Source: CAZCZZ01 sp964503335
Lineage (GTDB): Bacteria; Verrucomicrobiota; Kiritimatiellia; CAIVKH01
Assembly (NCBI GenBank): GCA_964503335.1
Contig: CAZCZZ010000023.1
Span: 1-57,846 of the forward strand
Length of the DNA stretch: 57,846 nt
Direction: 5' to 3'
Shown: piece after piece, positions 16,682 through 25,427 of the stretch
Numbering within the stretch: position 1 is the stretch's first letter
Layout of the letters: each line of letters starts with the position of its first letter
Program-made: the position numbers and the translations under genes
Notes under the pieces: model-generated
What the model was told of the DNA's origin: nothing
Database searches by the model: none
What the model saw: only the letters and a program-made list of their open reading frames with translations

Positions 16682-17304
16682 ACCTCCCGAATATCCTGAC
16701 ACTCAGTCGTCTTGTCTTCGTCGCCGTCCTCATGGGGCTCCTCGCCTCCAACATCCCCTATGCAAAAAGCATGGCGCTGCTGGTCTTCGGGATCGCCGGA
16801 CTCACCGACTACCTCGACGGCTATTTCGCGCGCAAGATGAAGGACATTACGGCGTTCGGGCGCCTGATGGATCCGCTGACCGACAAGGTGATGGTCTGCG
16901 CAGCCTTTGTGAGTTTCGTCGAGATCCACAGCAATGTTCCGACCAAAGGCCTTGTGCCCCTGGTTCCGGCATGGATCGTTGTCATCATCATCGCGCGGGA
17001 ATTCCTCGTTACGGGATTGCGGTTGCTCGCGGCGAACAAGGGCAACATCATCTCCGCGGGAACCTGGGGCAAGCACAAGACCGTCTGGCAGATCGTGGCG
17101 ATCGTCGTCATTCTCCTCGGCCTTGCGATCCGGGACGACATGCTCAAGGGCGCTGATTCCAAGCTCATTAACGATTTCAACTTTGTCTTCTACTACATTG
17201 CCTTCTCGGTCTCCGTCGCCGTGGCGATGATTACCGTGGCGTCAGGCGTTCTCTATTTCATGCAACATCGCGATCTTATGTCCGACGGGCGTCGGATGCA
17301 TTGA
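16678..17304 (+). CDS. pgsA: CDP-diacylglycerol--glycerol-3-phosphate 3-phosphatidyltransferase
   Basis: Predicted 208 aa integral membrane enzyme that makes phosphatidylglycerol phosphate. MNLPNILTLSRL is the classic N-terminus. The CDP-alcohol phosphotransferase motif D-G-x2-A-R-x8-G-x3-D-x3-D is complete (DGYFARKMKDITAFGRLMD, then PLTD; about residues 45-68). Four to six helices follow, with KGNIISAGTWGKHKT between them. It overlaps the rodZ-like gene (ATGA), so the two are probably translated together. Confidence 0.93.
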   Translation: MNLPNILTLSRLVFVAVLMGLLASNIPYAKSMALLVFGIAGLTDYLDGYFARKMKDITAFGRLMDPLTDKVMVCAAFVSFVEIHSNVPTKGLVPLVPAWIVVIIIAREFLVTGLRLLAANKGNIISAGTWGKHKTVWQIVAIVVILLGLAIRDDMLKGADSKLINDFNFVFYYIAFSVSVAVAMITVASGVLYFMQHRDLMSDGRRMH

Positions 17305-17329
17305 GGCGCGCAGTCTCGCGACGAGGTGG

Positions 17330-18091
17330 ATGATGATACGAACGCTGAACCAGCTTGCTTGTTTGATGCTCCTTGCCGCGGCCGGCCCGGCAGCGGCTCA
17401 GGCCGTGGACGCCACGAATGTCGCGAGCGGCGCCACGGACGCCGCGGCGTCCCAATCGATGACCGTCCAGCAGATCCTGGAATACGGCGGCTGGCTGATG
17501 TATCCGCTCGTCATCCTGTCGATCATCGGCCTGGCCATGATCATCTACTTCCTGTTCATCCTCCGTGAAGAGCAGGTGCTGCCGAAGAAATTTGTATCAG
17601 GAGTCCGCGAGCTCCTGCACGCAGGCCGTTTTGCGGAAGCGCAGCAGGCGTGTCGCTCGAATGATTCGCCGATCGCCGCGATCCTGCACGTTGCGCTGGA
17701 CTACGTTGTCAGCCGCGAGAAGGCGGATGGCGTGCTCATGCGCGAGCTGATGGAAGGCGAGGGCAGCCGGCAGGCGACGCTCATCCAGAACCAGACGCAG
17801 TACCTTGTCGATATCAGTGCCGTGGCGCCGATGATTGGCTTGCTGGGCACAGTCGTGGGCATGCTCAAGGCCTTCAATGTCGTGGCGTTGGACCTTGCAA
17901 AAGCCAAGCCGATGCTGCTGGCCGGCGGCGTGTCCCAGGCCCTGATCACCACCGTGGCCGGCCTGATCGTGGCCATCCCCGCGACGATGGCCTATGCGTA
18001 TTTTCGCGGTCGTTCGGCGAAGTTGATTTCCAGCCTGGAAGCAACGACGGCGGAATTCGCCGTGCTGATTGCGGGGAAGACCTCGACGTGA
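17330..18091 (+). CDS. exbB: MotA/TolQ/ExbB proton channel protein
   Basis: Predicted 253 aa. A cleavable signal-like N-terminus (LACLMLLAAAGPAAAQA) precedes the usual three-helix TolQ/ExbB core: helix 1 (about residues 60-80), a cytoplasmic domain with the HAGRFAEAQQACRSNDSPIAAIL pattern, and helices 2 and 3 with APMIGLLGTVVGMLKAF and GGVSQALITTVAGLIVAIPATMAY. It pairs with the ExbD encoded next to turn proton motive force into work at the envelope. GAGGTGG lies before the ATG. TolQ is an equally valid name. Confidence 0.88.
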   Translation: MMIRTLNQLACLMLLAAAGPAAAQAVDATNVASGATDAAASQSMTVQQILEYGGWLMYPLVILSIIGLAMIIYFLFILREEQVLPKKFVSGVRELLHAGRFAEAQQACRSNDSPIAAILHVALDYVVSREKADGVLMRELMEGEGSRQATLIQNQTQYLVDISAVAPMIGLLGTVVGMLKAFNVVALDLAKAKPMLLAGGVSQALITTVAGLIVAIPATMAYAYFRGRSAKLISSLEATTAEFAVLIAGKTST

Positions 18092-18504
18092 ACTTCCGCA
18101 GGAAGGCAAGACCTGAGCCGGCCGGCTTTCCGCTGACGCCGATGATCGACATTGTTTTCCTCCTGCTCTGCTTCTTTGTCACGAGCCAGGTCTTCTCGCA
18201 GTGGGAGGCTGAAATCGACATCACGCTGCCGACCGCGCAGACCAGCCAGACCCCCCAGCGGCTGCCTGGCGAGATCATCATCAATATCACAAGGACGGGC
18301 GATGTCGTGGTGAACGGTCGCGGCCTGGGTGAGGATGAGTTGAGCAGCATGCTGGGTCGCCTGGCCCAGTTGTTCCCTGGCCAGCCGGTTCTGCTTCGCG
18401 CGGACAAGGCGACGGCGTACGAGCATGTGATCCGCGTGCTGGATGAATGCCGCAAGGCGGACATCTGGAACATCTCCTTCGCGACGGGTATTCCCGAGAC
18501 ATGA
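18088..18504 (+). CDS. exbD: ExbD/TolR biopolymer transport protein
   Basis: Predicted 138 aa. A short basic cytoplasmic N-terminus is followed by LTPMIDIVFLLLCFFV, with the proton-carrying Asp in the membrane helix. A periplasmic domain follows: IIINITRTGDVVVNGRGL, LSSMLGRLAQL, VLLRADKATAYEHVIRVLDECRKA. It starts with GTG overlapping the exbB stop (GTGA) and itself overlaps the TPR gene, so all three are likely made in fixed ratio. No tonB or pal gene is visible in the window. Confidence 0.9.
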   Translation: MNFRRKARPEPAGFPLTPMIDIVFLLLCFFVTSQVFSQWEAEIDITLPTAQTSQTPQRLPGEIIINITRTGDVVVNGRGLGEDELSSMLGRLAQLFPGQPVLLRADKATAYEHVIRVLDECRKADIWNISFATGIPET

Positions 18505-20819
18505 GGCCGGTCGCTTCCATTGCGCACGCCGCGTTCATCATCATGGCCCTGGCAGCGGGATCCGCCCGGGCCATGCCTGCTGACGACCGTGTCCAGCTAG
18601 CCGACGGGCTCTTCAGCCGCGGGATGTATGATCTGGCGCAGCGCGAGTATTCCTCGCTTTCCACCAATCAGCCGCCGGTCAAGGCGCTGGATTCCGTCCT
18701 CTTCCGCCTCGCCGAGAGCGAGCGCCTGCTCCAGCGCCGCGCGGAAGCCATCGCCGCGTACAAGCGGGTCTTCACGGAGTTTCCCGACAGCACCTTCGCA
18801 GGGCGGGCGGCGTACCGGCATGCCGAACTCCACGTGGTGGGCGGGCAGTACCTTGAGGCCGTGAACTACCTCCGGGCGGTTGTGGCGAAGAACCCGTCCA
18901 GGGAAATTGCGGCTCCGGCCCTGTATCACCTCGGCTACAGCCAGGCGAAGATCAATTTGCGGTCCGACGCCATGGACGCCTACCGCCGCGTGGTCAACGA
19001 GCATCCGCAGACCCTGTATTTCGGTTACGCGTGCCTCGCCCTGGCCGAGCTGCTCAAGGATGATCCGCACAACGATGAAGAAGTGACCGATCTCTTGAAG
19101 AAGGCGTCGCGTCAGACGGACACGCCACGCGTCGCAGCCGAGGGTTGGTTCCAGCTCGGTGAACTGGCCTTCGGACGGTCGGACTTCGTGAAGAGCGCCG
19201 ACGCCTATGAGCAGCTCCTGGTCCGGTACCCGGAGGATGAGCGCTCAGAGCAAGCGCGTCTGCAGGCGGCGTGGTCTTTTCTTCACACGAAACGATATGC
19301 CGATGCGTTGAAAATTGCCGAGAAGGCGACCCTGCGGGCCAGCGGGGACCTTCAGCCTGAATGGCACTACCTGCAGGCGAACTGCAACCGCCAGATGAAG
19401 AACCTCAAGGAAGCGCGCGGCGACTACGAGCATGTGCTCAAGGAACATGCGGACAGTTCCGTTGCATCGTCCGCCGCCTATGAGCTGGCACTCATGGAGT
19501 TCGACGCAGGCGCCTACAGCAACGTGGTGCGACTTGTCTCCACGCTGCAGCCCACCAACGCGCTTGCCCTCGACGTGGACTGGTTGCTGGCGGAATCCTT
19601 CAGCAAACTGGGACGGACGGAGGATGCCTTCGACGCCTACACGAGGGTCGAGAAGGGCTTCCCGGAATCGGACCGCGCCCCGTTGGCCGCCTATCAGCGC
19701 TGCAGGATACTGCTCGACCTTGACAGGAAGGAAGAAGCCGTGGCTGCGTGCCTCTCGTTGGCCGGGACGTTCCCGAAGCACAAGCTGGCACCGGTCGCGT
19801 TGCACGCGGCAGCGAAGGAGCAATTCGCGCTGAAGAAGCCGGCGGAGGGTCTTGCGCTGCTGGACCGGCTTTCGCGGGACTATCCCGGCTACGCGAGCTC
19901 AGGACAGGTGCTCTATGAGAAGGCGCAGGCCGAGATGGAGGCGGGGGACGATGCTTCGGCCATCAAGTCCCTGGATGCCGTGATCAAGCTGCCCGGCACA
20001 AACGCGCTGGCCGGCGATGCACACTATCTGATGGGCGTGTTGCATGAGCGCGGCGGCCGGAGTGATGTGGCGGAGTTTCATTACCGGTCCGCGATTTCGA
20101 AATCCCCAAGCGAGAAGCTTACCCTTCAATCGCAGTTGCGCCGGGTGGCCGTGCTCCAGAGCCAGGGCAAGCAGGATGATGCTGCCTCCGTGCTCAATGA
20201 CGTGGTGGCCAAGGACGCCGCCGGACAGGTTGATGCGGCGGTCCTGGATTGGCTGGCCCGCTGGAATCTGGCAGCCGGCGATCACGAGGCCGTCGTGATG
20301 GCCGCGAAGGCGCTGCGGAAGCAGACGAACACGCCGGCTTGGACGCAGATCGGCTGGTATCTTGAAGGCCGCGCCCTGCAGGCCATGGACAAGCTCGATG
20401 AGGCGAAGGTCGCCTACGAAAAGGCTGTAGCCGTTCAGGCAGAGACGCGCGAGGGCGTGGAGGCGGCGATGTACCTCGGCCAGGTTGCCATGACATCGAA
20501 GGATATCGAGCTGGCCAAGGGCAGCTATGCGCGCGCGGCGGAACTGGCGGGGAGCGATGAGTTGATCGAGATTCGCGCGAAGAGCTATTTCGGATTGGCG
20601 GAAGCGGCGGAAGCTGCAGGGGAGTGGGACGAAGCGTCACGGTACTTCATGAGTGTCGCAGTCCTGTTCGACGATGGCTCCCTTACACCGGAGAGCCTCT
20701 ATCGGGCCGCCGTCGCTTTCGGAAAGCTCAAGAAGTCAAACGAGCAAGAGCAAGCCCTGGGGGAACTGCAACAACGGTACCCCGACAGCACGTGGAGCAA
20801 GAAGAAGGTGGGAGAATGA
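18501..20819 (+). CDS. Exported TPR-repeat protein (tol-associated)
   Basis: Predicted 772 aa. A signal peptide (about residues 1-24, SARA-M) is followed by roughly 18-20 tetratricopeptide repeats along the whole length, for example LADGLFSRGMYDLAQREYSSL, AIAAYKRVFTEFPDS, DAYEQLLVRYPEDERSE and QALGELQQRYPDSTWSKK. The pattern resembles a much-expanded YbgF/CpoB, the periplasmic TPR protein of Tol-Pal systems. The ATGA overlap with exbD supports a role as periplasmic partner of the ExbB/ExbD motor. This is inferred from context. Confidence 0.8.
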   Translation: MRPVASIAHAAFIIMALAAGSARAMPADDRVQLADGLFSRGMYDLAQREYSSLSTNQPPVKALDSVLFRLAESERLLQRRAEAIAAYKRVFTEFPDSTFAGRAAYRHAELHVVGGQYLEAVNYLRAVVAKNPSREIAAPALYHLGYSQAKINLRSDAMDAYRRVVNEHPQTLYFGYACLALAELLKDDPHNDEEVTDLLKKASRQTDTPRVAAEGWFQLGELAFGRSDFVKSADAYEQLLVRYPEDERSEQARLQAAWSFLHTKRYADALKIAEKATLRASGDLQPEWHYLQANCNRQMKNLKEARGDYEHVLKEHADSSVASSAAYELALMEFDAGAYSNVVRLVSTLQPTNALALDVDWLLAESFSKLGRTEDAFDAYTRVEKGFPESDRAPLAAYQRCRILLDLDRKEEAVAACLSLAGTFPKHKLAPVALHAAAKEQFALKKPAEGLALLDRLSRDYPGYASSGQVLYEKAQAEMEAGDDASAIKSLDAVIKLPGTNALAGDAHYLMGVLHERGGRSDVAEFHYRSAISKSPSEKLTLQSQLRRVAVLQSQGKQDDAASVLNDVVAKDAAGQVDAAVLDWLARWNLAAGDHEAVVMAAKALRKQTNTPAWTQIGWYLEGRALQAMDKLDEAKVAYEKAVAVQAETREGVEAAMYLGQVAMTSKDIELAKGSYARAAELAGSDELIEIRAKSYFGLAEAAEAAGEWDEASRYFMSVAVLFDDGSLTPESLYRAAVAFGKLKKSNEQEQALGELQQRYPDSTWSKKKVGE

Positions 20820-21382
20820 GCCAGGAGTGGGAAATCAAGGCGTCCAGCCGCGTCTGCGCCGGCACCGGTCAACCTTTTCAAGACAAGCAAAGCATCTATT
20901 CCTGTCTGTCGTTCGGGGCGGAAGGGTACAGCCGCGCCGATTACAGCGAGGCGGCATGGAACAACGAAGTGAAAGCGAAGGCCATCAGCTTCTGGAAAAC
21001 CGTCTATCTGGCGCCACCTCCACCCACGGCCGAGCCGTTGAAGAAGGAAACGGCAGAGTCAATGCTTCGCGTGTTCATGGCGAAGGAAGATTACTCACGG
21101 ATTAACGCGATCTACATTCTCGCCGTAATGCTCGAGCGCAAGCGCGTCCTCGTGGAGCGCGATGTGCAGATCCGTCCGGATGGCGTGAAGGTCCGCATCT
21201 ACGAGCACAAGAAGACGAACGAAATCTTTACGATCCCCGACCCGAACCTTCGCCTGGATGAACTCGACGTGGTTCAGCAGGAGGTCAATGCGTTGCTGGG
21301 GATCGGACCGAAGTCGCCGGAATCCACACCTTCAGCAGAGGCGGCGGCCGCGCCGGAATCCGGGGAGCAGTCGGCGGGTTAG
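20816..21382 (+). CDS. Conserved hypothetical protein, last gene of the ftsK-exbD run
   Basis: Predicted 188 aa, no signal peptide, cytoplasmic. The N-terminus reads WEIKASSRVCAGTGQPF and IYSCLSF, with two Cys and a Trp, followed by YSRADYSEAAWNN and ISFWKTVYL. The middle is helical (ESMLRVFMAKEDY, NAIYILAVMLERKRVL) and leads to a beta hairpin (VRIYEHKKTNEIFTIPDPNL). The tail is low-complexity Ala/Glu/Ser. I do not recognise a named domain. The ATGA overlap with the TPR gene ties it to the ExbB/ExbD operon. Confidence 0.75.
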   Translation: MSQEWEIKASSRVCAGTGQPFQDKQSIYSCLSFGAEGYSRADYSEAAWNNEVKAKAISFWKTVYLAPPPPTAEPLKKETAESMLRVFMAKEDYSRINAIYILAVMLERKRVLVERDVQIRPDGVKVRIYEHKKTNEIFTIPDPNLRLDELDVVQQEVNALLGIGPKSPESTPSAEAAAAPESGEQSAG

Positions 21383-21437
21383 AGGATGTCGCGGGCACGC
21401 GCAGCGTGCCACTCCGGAACGAGAAACACCGCGACGG

Positions 21438-22331
21438 CTACGTGATTGTCAGGCGCGTGGCCTTGTTCAGCGATTTCCAGAGTTCTTCCGGCGATTCCGC
21501 TTTCAGCAGGAGGTCGCGCGCCGCTTCCTCGCGGAATGCCTGGGTCAGGCCGGATAGCAGCTTCAGGTAGAAAGCGCTCGCTGCCGTGGGAATCACGATC
21601 AGGAAGACGATACGGGTAAGCGTCTTTGCCGGTCCGCCGAACTTGATACCCTTGCGGCTCACGCCCAGCGCGAGCGTAAGGCCACCACCTTCGACACCGC
21701 GAACGTGCGGGAATGCCAGGCCGTGGTCCACCGCAGTTGAAACGATGGCTTCGCGACGCAGGGCCTCTTCGGCCAGTCGCTCGCCGTTGTCCACAAATCC
21801 TTCGGCGGCCATCTTCATGCAAAGTTCGGTGATCGCCCCGTCGCGATCCGTGGCATCCAGGTCGGCCACCATCAGAACGGGCGATGAGAATCGAGCGAGC
21901 CCGATCTGGGCGGGTTCACTGCGGCGGCGCTTTGTGGTGACGCGGCGGACGGGTGTTTCGGGATAGAAAAGGAATCGGGCGCAGTTCGGGCACTGGTAAA
22001 CCTGGTCGCCGGCGTGGACCGAGTGAACCTGGCTGACGGGAATCGCCATGCCGCACGCTGAGCAGACGCTGTTCGAGATCGGGACGATCGCGAGGTTGCC
22101 CTTCTTGTGCATCTTCTGGAAGTGGGCCGACATCTCGACGGGCAGATCGGCGAACATGGTTTTGATGGAGGCCTCGAGCTGGGCGAGCCGTGCGCCGGGC
22201 ATGGATGCCTCCTGCTGGTCGCGGGCGAAGATCAGATCCTGAAGCTGGATCATTTCATTGATGAGGCGAAGTGTGCGGCCGCGCGAGGCATCCGCGACTG
22301 AAGTGTTGGAAGTCGAATCCGTAGAACTCAC
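21438..22331 (-). CDS. Coiled-coil zinc-ribbon protein fused to a PTS EIIA(Ntr)-type domain
   Basis: Predicted 297 aa, cytoplasmic. The N-terminal third (about residues 20-135) is a helical hairpin followed by a four-Cys zinc ribbon, CSACGM and CPNC about 25 residues apart, as in DUF164-like C4 zinc-ribbon proteins. After a basic linker (VTTKRRRSEP) a fructose/nitrogen-type EIIA domain follows (about 150-297). Its phospho-acceptor His lies in DHGLAFPHVRGVEGG. The GTG start was chosen because CAGGAG lies 9 bases upstream. It is divergent from a stand-alone EIIA gene. The combination suggests a phosphorylation-controlled binding protein; target unknown. Confidence 0.8.
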   Translation of the reverse strand: MSSTDSTSNTSVADASRGRTLRLINEMIQLQDLIFARDQQEASMPGARLAQLEASIKTMFADLPVEMSAHFQKMHKKGNLAIVPISNSVCSACGMAIPVSQVHSVHAGDQVYQCPNCARFLFYPETPVRRVTTKRRRSEPAQIGLARFSSPVLMVADLDATDRDGAITELCMKMAAEGFVDNGERLAEEALRREAIVSTAVDHGLAFPHVRGVEGGGLTLALGVSRKGIKFGGPAKTLTRIVFLIVIPTAASAFYLKLLSGLTQAFREEAARDLLLKAESPEELWKSLNKATRLTIT

Positions 22332-22474
22332 AGAGGTATCTCCTGAAACGTTTTACCAATCTATCGGTTTGGTCCTCTCAATGCAATGAAACAGCAAACC
22401 AACCGTGGGTGATTGGGGTGTTGACCGGAAGCCGTGATGGGGTGATGATGCGCGGCTTTACACAGGAGTGCGGG

Positions 22475-22942
22475 ATGAACCCGAAGCGAGTTTTAACCAG
22501 GGAAACCGTGATTTTGGGCCTCAAGAGTGACACCAAAGAGGGTGTCATCGAGGAACTTATCGACGTGTTGGTCAGCGCGGGCAAGGTGAAGGACCGGAAG
22601 ACCTCGCTGAAGTGCGTCATGGACCGCGAGAAGAAGATGTCCACCGGGCTGCAGAACGGCATCGCGATTCCCCACGGCAAGTCTGACGCGATTGAAAGCT
22701 TGGTCGCCGCGCTCGGCATCAAGAAGTCCGGCATTGCGTTCGAATCCCTCGACGGCCAACCGGCCCAGATTATCCTGATGACGCTATCCCCCGCGACCCG
22801 CACGGGTCCGCATATCCAGTTTCTTGCCGATATCAGCCGCACACTCCACGACGCCAAAGTCCGCGAACAGGTGCTGAACGCGACCTCGGAAGAGCAGCTT
22901 CTGGAGATTCTTTGCGGCGATAAGCCCGCGCCGACGGCCTGA
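22475..22942 (+). CDS. ptsN: PTS EIIA(Ntr)-like protein
   Basis: Predicted 155 aa single-domain EIIA of the fructose/mannitol fold. The phosphorylatable His is in NGIAIPHGKSDAI (about residue 66). Flanking features are RVLTRETVILGLKSDTKEGVIEELIDVL at the N-terminus, QIILMTLSPA, and LADISRTLHDAKVREQVLNA near the end. In the nitrogen PTS this protein regulates ion transport and gene expression rather than sugar uptake. No EI or NPr gene is in the window. The ATG at 22475 has AGGAG 6 bases upstream, better than earlier in-frame ATGs. Symbol by similarity. Confidence 0.85.
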   Translation: MNPKRVLTRETVILGLKSDTKEGVIEELIDVLVSAGKVKDRKTSLKCVMDREKKMSTGLQNGIAIPHGKSDAIESLVAALGIKKSGIAFESLDGQPAQIILMTLSPATRTGPHIQFLADISRTLHDAKVREQVLNATSEEQLLEILCGDKPAPTA

Positions 22943-22970
22943 TTGACACTTGCCCGCGTTTCCGTACTAT
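22943..22970 (+). promoter_or_regulatory. Predicted sigma-70 promoter of tRNA-Phe
   Basis: TTGACA (22943-22948, perfect -35 consensus), a 16-base spacer and TACTAT (22965-22970) as -10. Transcription would start around 22976-22978, about 10 bases before the mature tRNA. It begins directly at the ptsN stop codon. Confidence 0.65.
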
Positions 22971-22987
22971 CTCCGCACCTTTCCTTC

Positions 22988-23063
22988 GGCCAGATAGCTC
23001 AGCTGGTAGAGCACGTGACTGAAAATCACGGTGTCGGCGGTTCGATCCCGCCTCTGGCCACCA
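22988..23063 (+). tRNA. tRNA-Phe (anticodon GAA)
   Basis: 76 bases including an encoded CCA. The acceptor stem GGCCAGA pairs with TCTGGCC. The D arm is GCTCAGCTGGTAGAGC. The anticodon stem CGTGA/TCACG carries the loop CTGAAAA, giving anticodon GAA. The T arm is GGCGG-TTCGATC-CCGCC, followed by ACCA. Confidence 0.97.
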
Positions 23064-23072
23064 TTCGATTCC

Positions 23073-23089
23073 AATCGCCGCAGGCGATT
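23073..23089 (+). terminator. Hairpin after tRNA-Phe
   Basis: AATCGCC-GCA-GGCGATT, a perfect 7-bp stem with a 3-base loop, 9 bases after the tRNA. Only a weak T-tract (GTTTAT) follows, so termination is plausible rather than certain. Confidence 0.5.
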
Positions 23090-23135
23090 GCCGTTTATCC
23101 CGCGCGACTTGGGCGAGGACGCCCGGCGTCGCTCA

Positions 23136-23636
23136 CTACAAGCCGCGCAGTTCCTGCAGGGGGTCGCGTAACTGGCGGATGGTTCCGTCGGTGTAGAGGA
23201 CGTTGTAGCGGCCCATGTGGGGTGCGGGCACGTCGGCCGACAAGGCGCTCATTTCAACAAGCATCCATTGGGGCTCGCCCGTTTGGGACAGCTTCTGCCC
23301 GTTGAGTCGCACGTTCCAGATGTAGGTGAGCCCGATGTCCTCGAGAATGCCGGGACTCGAAGGACAGATCGCGGTGGCGTGATCGATTCCGAAGGGCGTG
23401 AGCGCGACCATCAGGCTGTCCGGGTCTTCAAATGCGTCGTCTGGAAAATAGGCAAGTGTCGGGAGAGCGCCCCGGTCCAGCTCATACAGCTCGAGGGCTT
23501 TGTAGATGCGGAGCAATTGCTCGGAGCATGCCTTGGCGACGCGCATCTCGTTAAGGACGTAATAGATGGCGGCCATGGCGGCGGATGCGAGGATCACCAC
23601 CATCAGGACCTTGATCAATGCACGACCGCTCCGCAT
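23136..23636 (-). CDS. Pseudopilin-like membrane-anchored protein
   Basis: Predicted 166 aa. A short basic N-terminus and one hydrophobic helix (ALIKVLMVVILASAAMAAIYYVL) continue into an amphipathic helix (EMRVAKACSEQLLRIYKALELYELDRG). A globular part follows with AICPSS and a C-terminal YNVLYTDGTIRQL. This layout resembles the type II pseudopilins abundant in PVC bacteria (Cys-anchored loop, late DG motif). The prepilin peptidase GFTLIE signature is missing, so it may not be processed. A TTG start at 23660 is an alternative. Downstream of the kinase gene on the same strand. Confidence 0.55.
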   Translation of the reverse strand: MRSGRALIKVLMVVILASAAMAAIYYVLNEMRVAKACSEQLLRIYKALELYELDRGALPTLAYFPDDAFEDPDSLMVALTPFGIDHATAICPSSPGILEDIGLTYIWNVRLNGQKLSQTGEPQWMLVEMSALSADVPAPHMGRYNVLYTDGTIRQLRDPLQELRGL

Positions 23637-23667
23637 GCCATAACCTACGGCGCGGCGCAAAGATGCG

Positions 23668-25401
23668 TCAATGGGGAATCGGTGGTGTCGGCCGGTCCCG
23701 TAAGGCCTTGGCCAGCGGCGCAGGCCATTCGCTGGACGGCGACGAGGCCTGGATGCTGCGCTTCAGTTCGCTCTGGTAACCCCGATCGCTGCCATCGAGA
23801 AGATAGCGCACGGCAAGGGCCAGGTGCGCGTCGTTCTGGAGTCGCTGCGGAATTTCCGGAATGCGTGTGGCGAGGGTCTTGGCATCCGACTCTCCGGAAA
23901 TGCTCCCGATGATCTCGCGCAGGACGCCCTCCGAAGGAAGCGGTCGTGAGCTCAGGATGTTGACGGCGTCGGTCTTGTCACCCGCGATCAGGGCGATGAT
24001 AAGGGCCTCCAATTGGGCGAAGTCGGAAACGGTGAACGATGCGTCGGGATTCTTCAGGATGGAGCGATACGTTTCCCGGGCGTCGGGGATCTTTCCCAGC
24101 ATGATCTGGCAGCGCGCCTTCTCAAGTTCCGCAATGGCTGCCGTGCGCGCATCACCGGCGCTTGAACTGAAGTTGATGGCCGTCTGCAGTTCGTCCGCGG
24201 CATTGCTCCAGTTCTCCGCATTCATGGAGCGTCGCGCCATCCGGATCGCATGCCACGCCCCCGGTGTCTGGCTCGGCGCAACCACCGTGGGATCCACCTG
24301 AGCGAGCATGCGCGACGCGAAGTTGCGGATCTGCACCGTCCCCAGAAGCTTCTCGTAGTGCGCCGTCAGAAGCTGTTGCCGGAAGAAGTATACGACGCCA
24401 CCCAACAAGCTGACCGTAAGCATGGTAATCGCAATCAGCCGGTCGTGCCTGCGTGCCCACGACACGAGATGTTCCCAGTACGAGAACAGCTGCGCGCTGA
24501 CGTGGCGCCCGGTGATGGCGCGTTCAAGGTCCGTGGCGAAGGATTCAGCATCCGGATAGCGCGCGGTCGGGTCCTTCTCGAGCGCCTTCAGGATGACCGC
24601 TTCCAGGTCCGGCGTGATGTCCTTGCGAAGCGACCTCGGCCGCTTCGGAATCTCCGACTTCACCGCCTCGAGCACATTCTTCACCGGCGCCGAGTGCTGC
24701 GCCGTGTAGGGCATCGCGCCGGTCAGCGCTTCGTACAGCACGACGCCGAGCGAATAGACGTCGCTGGAAGGCCCCACCTTCTCCGTGCGCGCCTGCTCGG
24801 GCGACATATAGAGCGGCGTGCCGGTCAGCGCGCCGGACATCGTGAACGAGGGCCAGTCCACGAGAGCCGCGACGCCGAAATCGGTCAGTAACGGCTCCCC
24901 GAACTCATCGATCATGATGTTCGACGGCTTCACGTCGCGGTGAATGATGCTGCGCGTGTGCGCAAAATGAAGTGCGCGCGCGATCTTGATCACGATGGAG
25001 ACGATCTCATTCTGCGTGAGGGGCTGGACTTCCAGAAGGTCTTCAAGCGTCCGGCTGTTCCGGATCGGCTCCATCACGATGAAGTGGTAGGGACCATCCT
25101 TCCCGGTCGCGTACACCTTCATGATGTTCGGATGCTTGCGGAGTTTTTTGGATGCCTCCGCTTCGCGTTTGAAGCGCTCGAGAAGCGTCGGAGAAACGCC
25201 GGGCCCTTCCTGGAAGAGTTTAAGCGCGACTTCGTGGCCCGTCGGATCGCGGGCGAGGAAGACCGTGGCCATGGAGCCGTGGCCCAGGGTGTCGACAATC
25301 ACATATTCGTGAACGCGATAACCCTTTCCGGGAAACTTCGGAGTCATCGAAGAGTCCGGAGCCGATGCAGAGCCATCCGAATTATGTTTTGGCTCGGCCA
25401 C
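23668..25401 (-). CDS. Membrane Ser/Thr protein kinase (Hanks type)
   Basis: Predicted 577 aa. Kinase domain about residues 32-300: Gly loop LGHGSMATVFLA (39-50), ATP-binding Lys61 (VALKLF), catalytic HRDVKPSN (154-161), DFG (174-176), GTPLYMSPEQA and SDVYSLGVVLYEALTG. A single membrane helix (about 324-345) leads to an extracytoplasmic region with TPR-like helices (NAADELQTAINFSSSAGDAR, DARETYRSILKNPDASF). All catalytic residues are present. Substrates unknown. The pseudopilin-like gene follows after about 30 bases. Confidence 0.92.
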   Translation of the reverse strand: MAEPKHNSDGSASAPDSSMTPKFPGKGYRVHEYVIVDTLGHGSMATVFLARDPTGHEVALKLFQEGPGVSPTLLERFKREAEASKKLRKHPNIMKVYATGKDGPYHFIVMEPIRNSRTLEDLLEVQPLTQNEIVSIVIKIARALHFAHTRSIIHRDVKPSNIMIDEFGEPLLTDFGVAALVDWPSFTMSGALTGTPLYMSPEQARTEKVGPSSDVYSLGVVLYEALTGAMPYTAQHSAPVKNVLEAVKSEIPKRPRSLRKDITPDLEAVILKALEKDPTARYPDAESFATDLERAITGRHVSAQLFSYWEHLVSWARRHDRLIAITMLTVSLLGGVVYFFRQQLLTAHYEKLLGTVQIRNFASRMLAQVDPTVVAPSQTPGAWHAIRMARRSMNAENWSNAADELQTAINFSSSAGDARTAAIAELEKARCQIMLGKIPDARETYRSILKNPDASFTVSDFAQLEALIIALIAGDKTDAVNILSSRPLPSEGVLREIIGSISGESDAKTLATRIPEIPQRLQNDAHLALAVRYLLDGSDRGYQSELKRSIQASSPSSEWPAPLAKALRDRPTPPIPH

Positions 25402-25427
25402 GACACGTAGTCGAAGCGGGGATCCAA

